The translations under genes and the position numbers were made by a program. Source: an uncultured Bacteroidales bacterium (GTDB lineage: Bacteria > Bacteroidota > Bacteroidia > Bacteroidales > P3). Taken from it: a DNA stretch of 16,292 nucleotides. Below are positions 15,382 to 16,292 of the stretch, piece after piece (position 1 is the first letter of the stretch; every line of letters starts with the position of its first letter). The notes beneath the pieces were generated by a model, which saw nothing but the letters and a program-made list of their open reading frames with translations, searched no databases and was not told the origin of the DNA. The stretch spans positions 1 through 16,292 of the forward strand of contig CALGGY010000131.1 in assembly GCA_937915785.1 (NCBI GenBank). Direction: 5' to 3'.

Positions 15382-16194
15382 TTATTTAAAGAAAATGTAA
15401 ACAAAAGTAAGAATCGATGTTGCGAAGGAGAGCACGCTGGTAACCACGGTGAGCGGGGTGAGGTCGAGTGTGGCCTGACGTTTCATGCGGTCGTTGGGTT
15501 CCACGTAGATGATGTCGTTTTGGCATACGTAGTAGTAGGGCGAGTCGAAAAGGTCTTTCGAGGTGAGGTCCACGGTGCCTATTTCGCGGTATCCGTCCAT
15601 TTCGCGGATGATGGTTACGTTTTTGCGTTTGCCTGAGATGTCGAGGTCGCCGCACATGGCGATGGCTTGCAGCAGCGTAAGGCGCTCACCTTTCATCATG
15701 TTGGTGTTTCCGGCGTTGTTCATCGTCATTTTTCCTGTGGCGCCGAGGGTGTAGAACCTGAAATTCTGCAAGTTGACGGTAACACGGGGTTCGGGCACCA
15801 GTTCTTCTTTAGCCAGAAGCACTTCGAGGGTGTCGCGCAGCTGTTCGCGGGTCATGCCGGTAACTTTCAGCAGTCCCAAATACGGGAAATTTATTTCGCC
15901 GTTGCGGTCCACGAGGTAGCCTTGTGCCGAGGAGCTTGACCCACCGTTGGAGCCACCAAAACTTCCGCCAGTTTCGTTGGTTTTGTTGAACGATGCCACA
16001 TTGGCGCCGAGCACTGTGCTCGAAACATAGATGCCAAGCAAGTCGTCAACCTGTATTTTACTAGAGTATTGAGCGGCTATTGCCACTTTTTCGTCGCGAG
16101 GGGCGTCCTGTATGTACACAATGTCCTTGGGCACGGAACACGAAGCCATTACTGCAACAATTGAGCCTAAAGCGATTAACTTGTTGATTTTCAT
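15382..16194 (-). CDS. Wza-like polysaccharide export lipoprotein (Poly_export + SLBB)
   Basis: A 270-residue protein with a lipoprotein signal: MKINKLIALGSIVAVMASC, C19 being the predicted lipidated cysteine after MAS. The export domain (PF02563-like) runs about 40-140, with YLVDRNGEINFPYLGLLKV at 93-111 and a PRVTVNLQNF strand at 136-145. An SLBB-like part covers about 147-232 (ITIIRE-type strands, DIIYVEP at 227-233). A Gly/Ser-rich insertion lies at 76-92. The C-terminus has a hydrophobic helix (about 247-268), as in Bacteroidota homologues, which lack the long E. coli Wza tail. It forms the outer-membrane exit channel and works with the Wzc-like kinase encoded 14 bp downstream. It is the first gene seen in the locus. 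Confidence 0.95.
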   Translation of the reverse strand: MKINKLIALGSIVAVMASCSVPKDIVYIQDAPRDEKVAIAAQYSSKIQVDDLLGIYVSSTVLGANVASFNKTNETGGSFGGSNGGSSSSAQGYLVDRNGEINFPYLGLLKVTGMTREQLRDTLEVLLAKEELVPEPRVTVNLQNFRFYTLGATGKMTMNNAGNTNMMKGERLTLLQAIAMCGDLDISGKRKNVTIIREMDGYREIGTVDLTSKDLFDSPYYYVCQNDIIYVEPNDRMKRQATLDLTPLTVVTSVLSFATSILTFVYIFFK

Positions 16195-16249
16195 TGTTTT
16201 TAAATATATATCAATACTGATTTTGTTTCGGATTAGACGACGTAAAGGA

Positions 16250-16257
16250 CAAAATTA
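16250..16257 (-). promoter_or_regulatory. Candidate Bacteroidota-type -7 promoter element upstream of the Wza-like gene
   Basis: On the minus strand TAATTTTG matches the Bacteroides -7 consensus TAnnTTTG, about 55 bp upstream of the start codon. No good TTTG appears at the usual 19-21 bp further upstream, so this is weak. None of the intergenic gaps of the locus in this window that I scanned contains this eight-base pattern. A regulator gene or the true promoter may lie outside the window. Confidence 0.3.
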
Positions 16258-16292
16258 ATGGTCGAACACGCATGGAAGCTTGATTTTATCGT

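Overview
The window reads as the proximal part of a surface polysaccharide (capsule/EPS or O-antigen) locus from a member of the Bacteroidales. The reasons are the Bacteroidota-type Wza lipoprotein with a C-terminal membrane segment, a Wzc-type kinase with a tyrosine-rich tail, a large sugar transferase with four N-terminal membrane helices, and an AAA-ATPase/PD-(D/E)XK protein of a kind common in gut Bacteroidales. A TAnnTTTG-type promoter element also lies before the first gene. No organism can be named from the sequence. Every gene I can support lies on the minus strand, so transcription runs from about 16250 towards 1.

Layout in transcription order. (1) Export and control: a Wza-like outer-membrane lipoprotein (15382-16194) and a Wzc-like co-polymerase/BY-kinase (12926-15367). 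(2) A complete dTDP-L-rhamnose cassette, rfbA-rfbC-rfbD-rfbB (9528-12916), tightly packed with a 4-bp ATGA overlap between rfbD and rfbB. (3) A nucleotide-sugar branch: a short UDP-sugar 6-dehydrogenase (8701-9456), a WbpB/WlbA-like oxidoreductase (7636-8601) and a WbpE-like DegT aminotransferase (6460-7587). Together these suggest an amino-uronic acid such as a 2,3-diamino-glucuronate derivative, but the acetyltransferase expected next is not in the window. (4) An initiating sugar-phosphate transferase (4936-6435) and an ABC-2 polysaccharide permease (4038-4919) without its ATPase. (5) GDP-L-fucose synthesis by gmd (2792-3880, TTG start) and fcl (1282-2223). (6) A truncated AAA-ATPase-like gene running off the left edge (1-1191).

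The part least like a standard polysaccharide locus is 2224-4037. A decayed copy of the 5' end of gmd lies just upstream of the intact gmd, at an offset of 108 bp. A visibly AT-rich, broken GxxExxY-type PD-(D/E)XK gene with an in-frame TAG and no usable start, followed by a likely intrinsic terminator, separates gmd from fcl. These look like scars of past recombination in a variable locus.

The encoded proteins would make three activated sugars (dTDP-rhamnose, GDP-fucose and probably a UDP-amino-uronate), load the first sugar phosphate on the lipid carrier, and pass polymer to a Wzc/Wza export machine. No glycosyltransferase, flippase, polymerase or Wzt ATPase is present, so the rest of the pathway must lie elsewhere. 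I found no convincing entirely new system.
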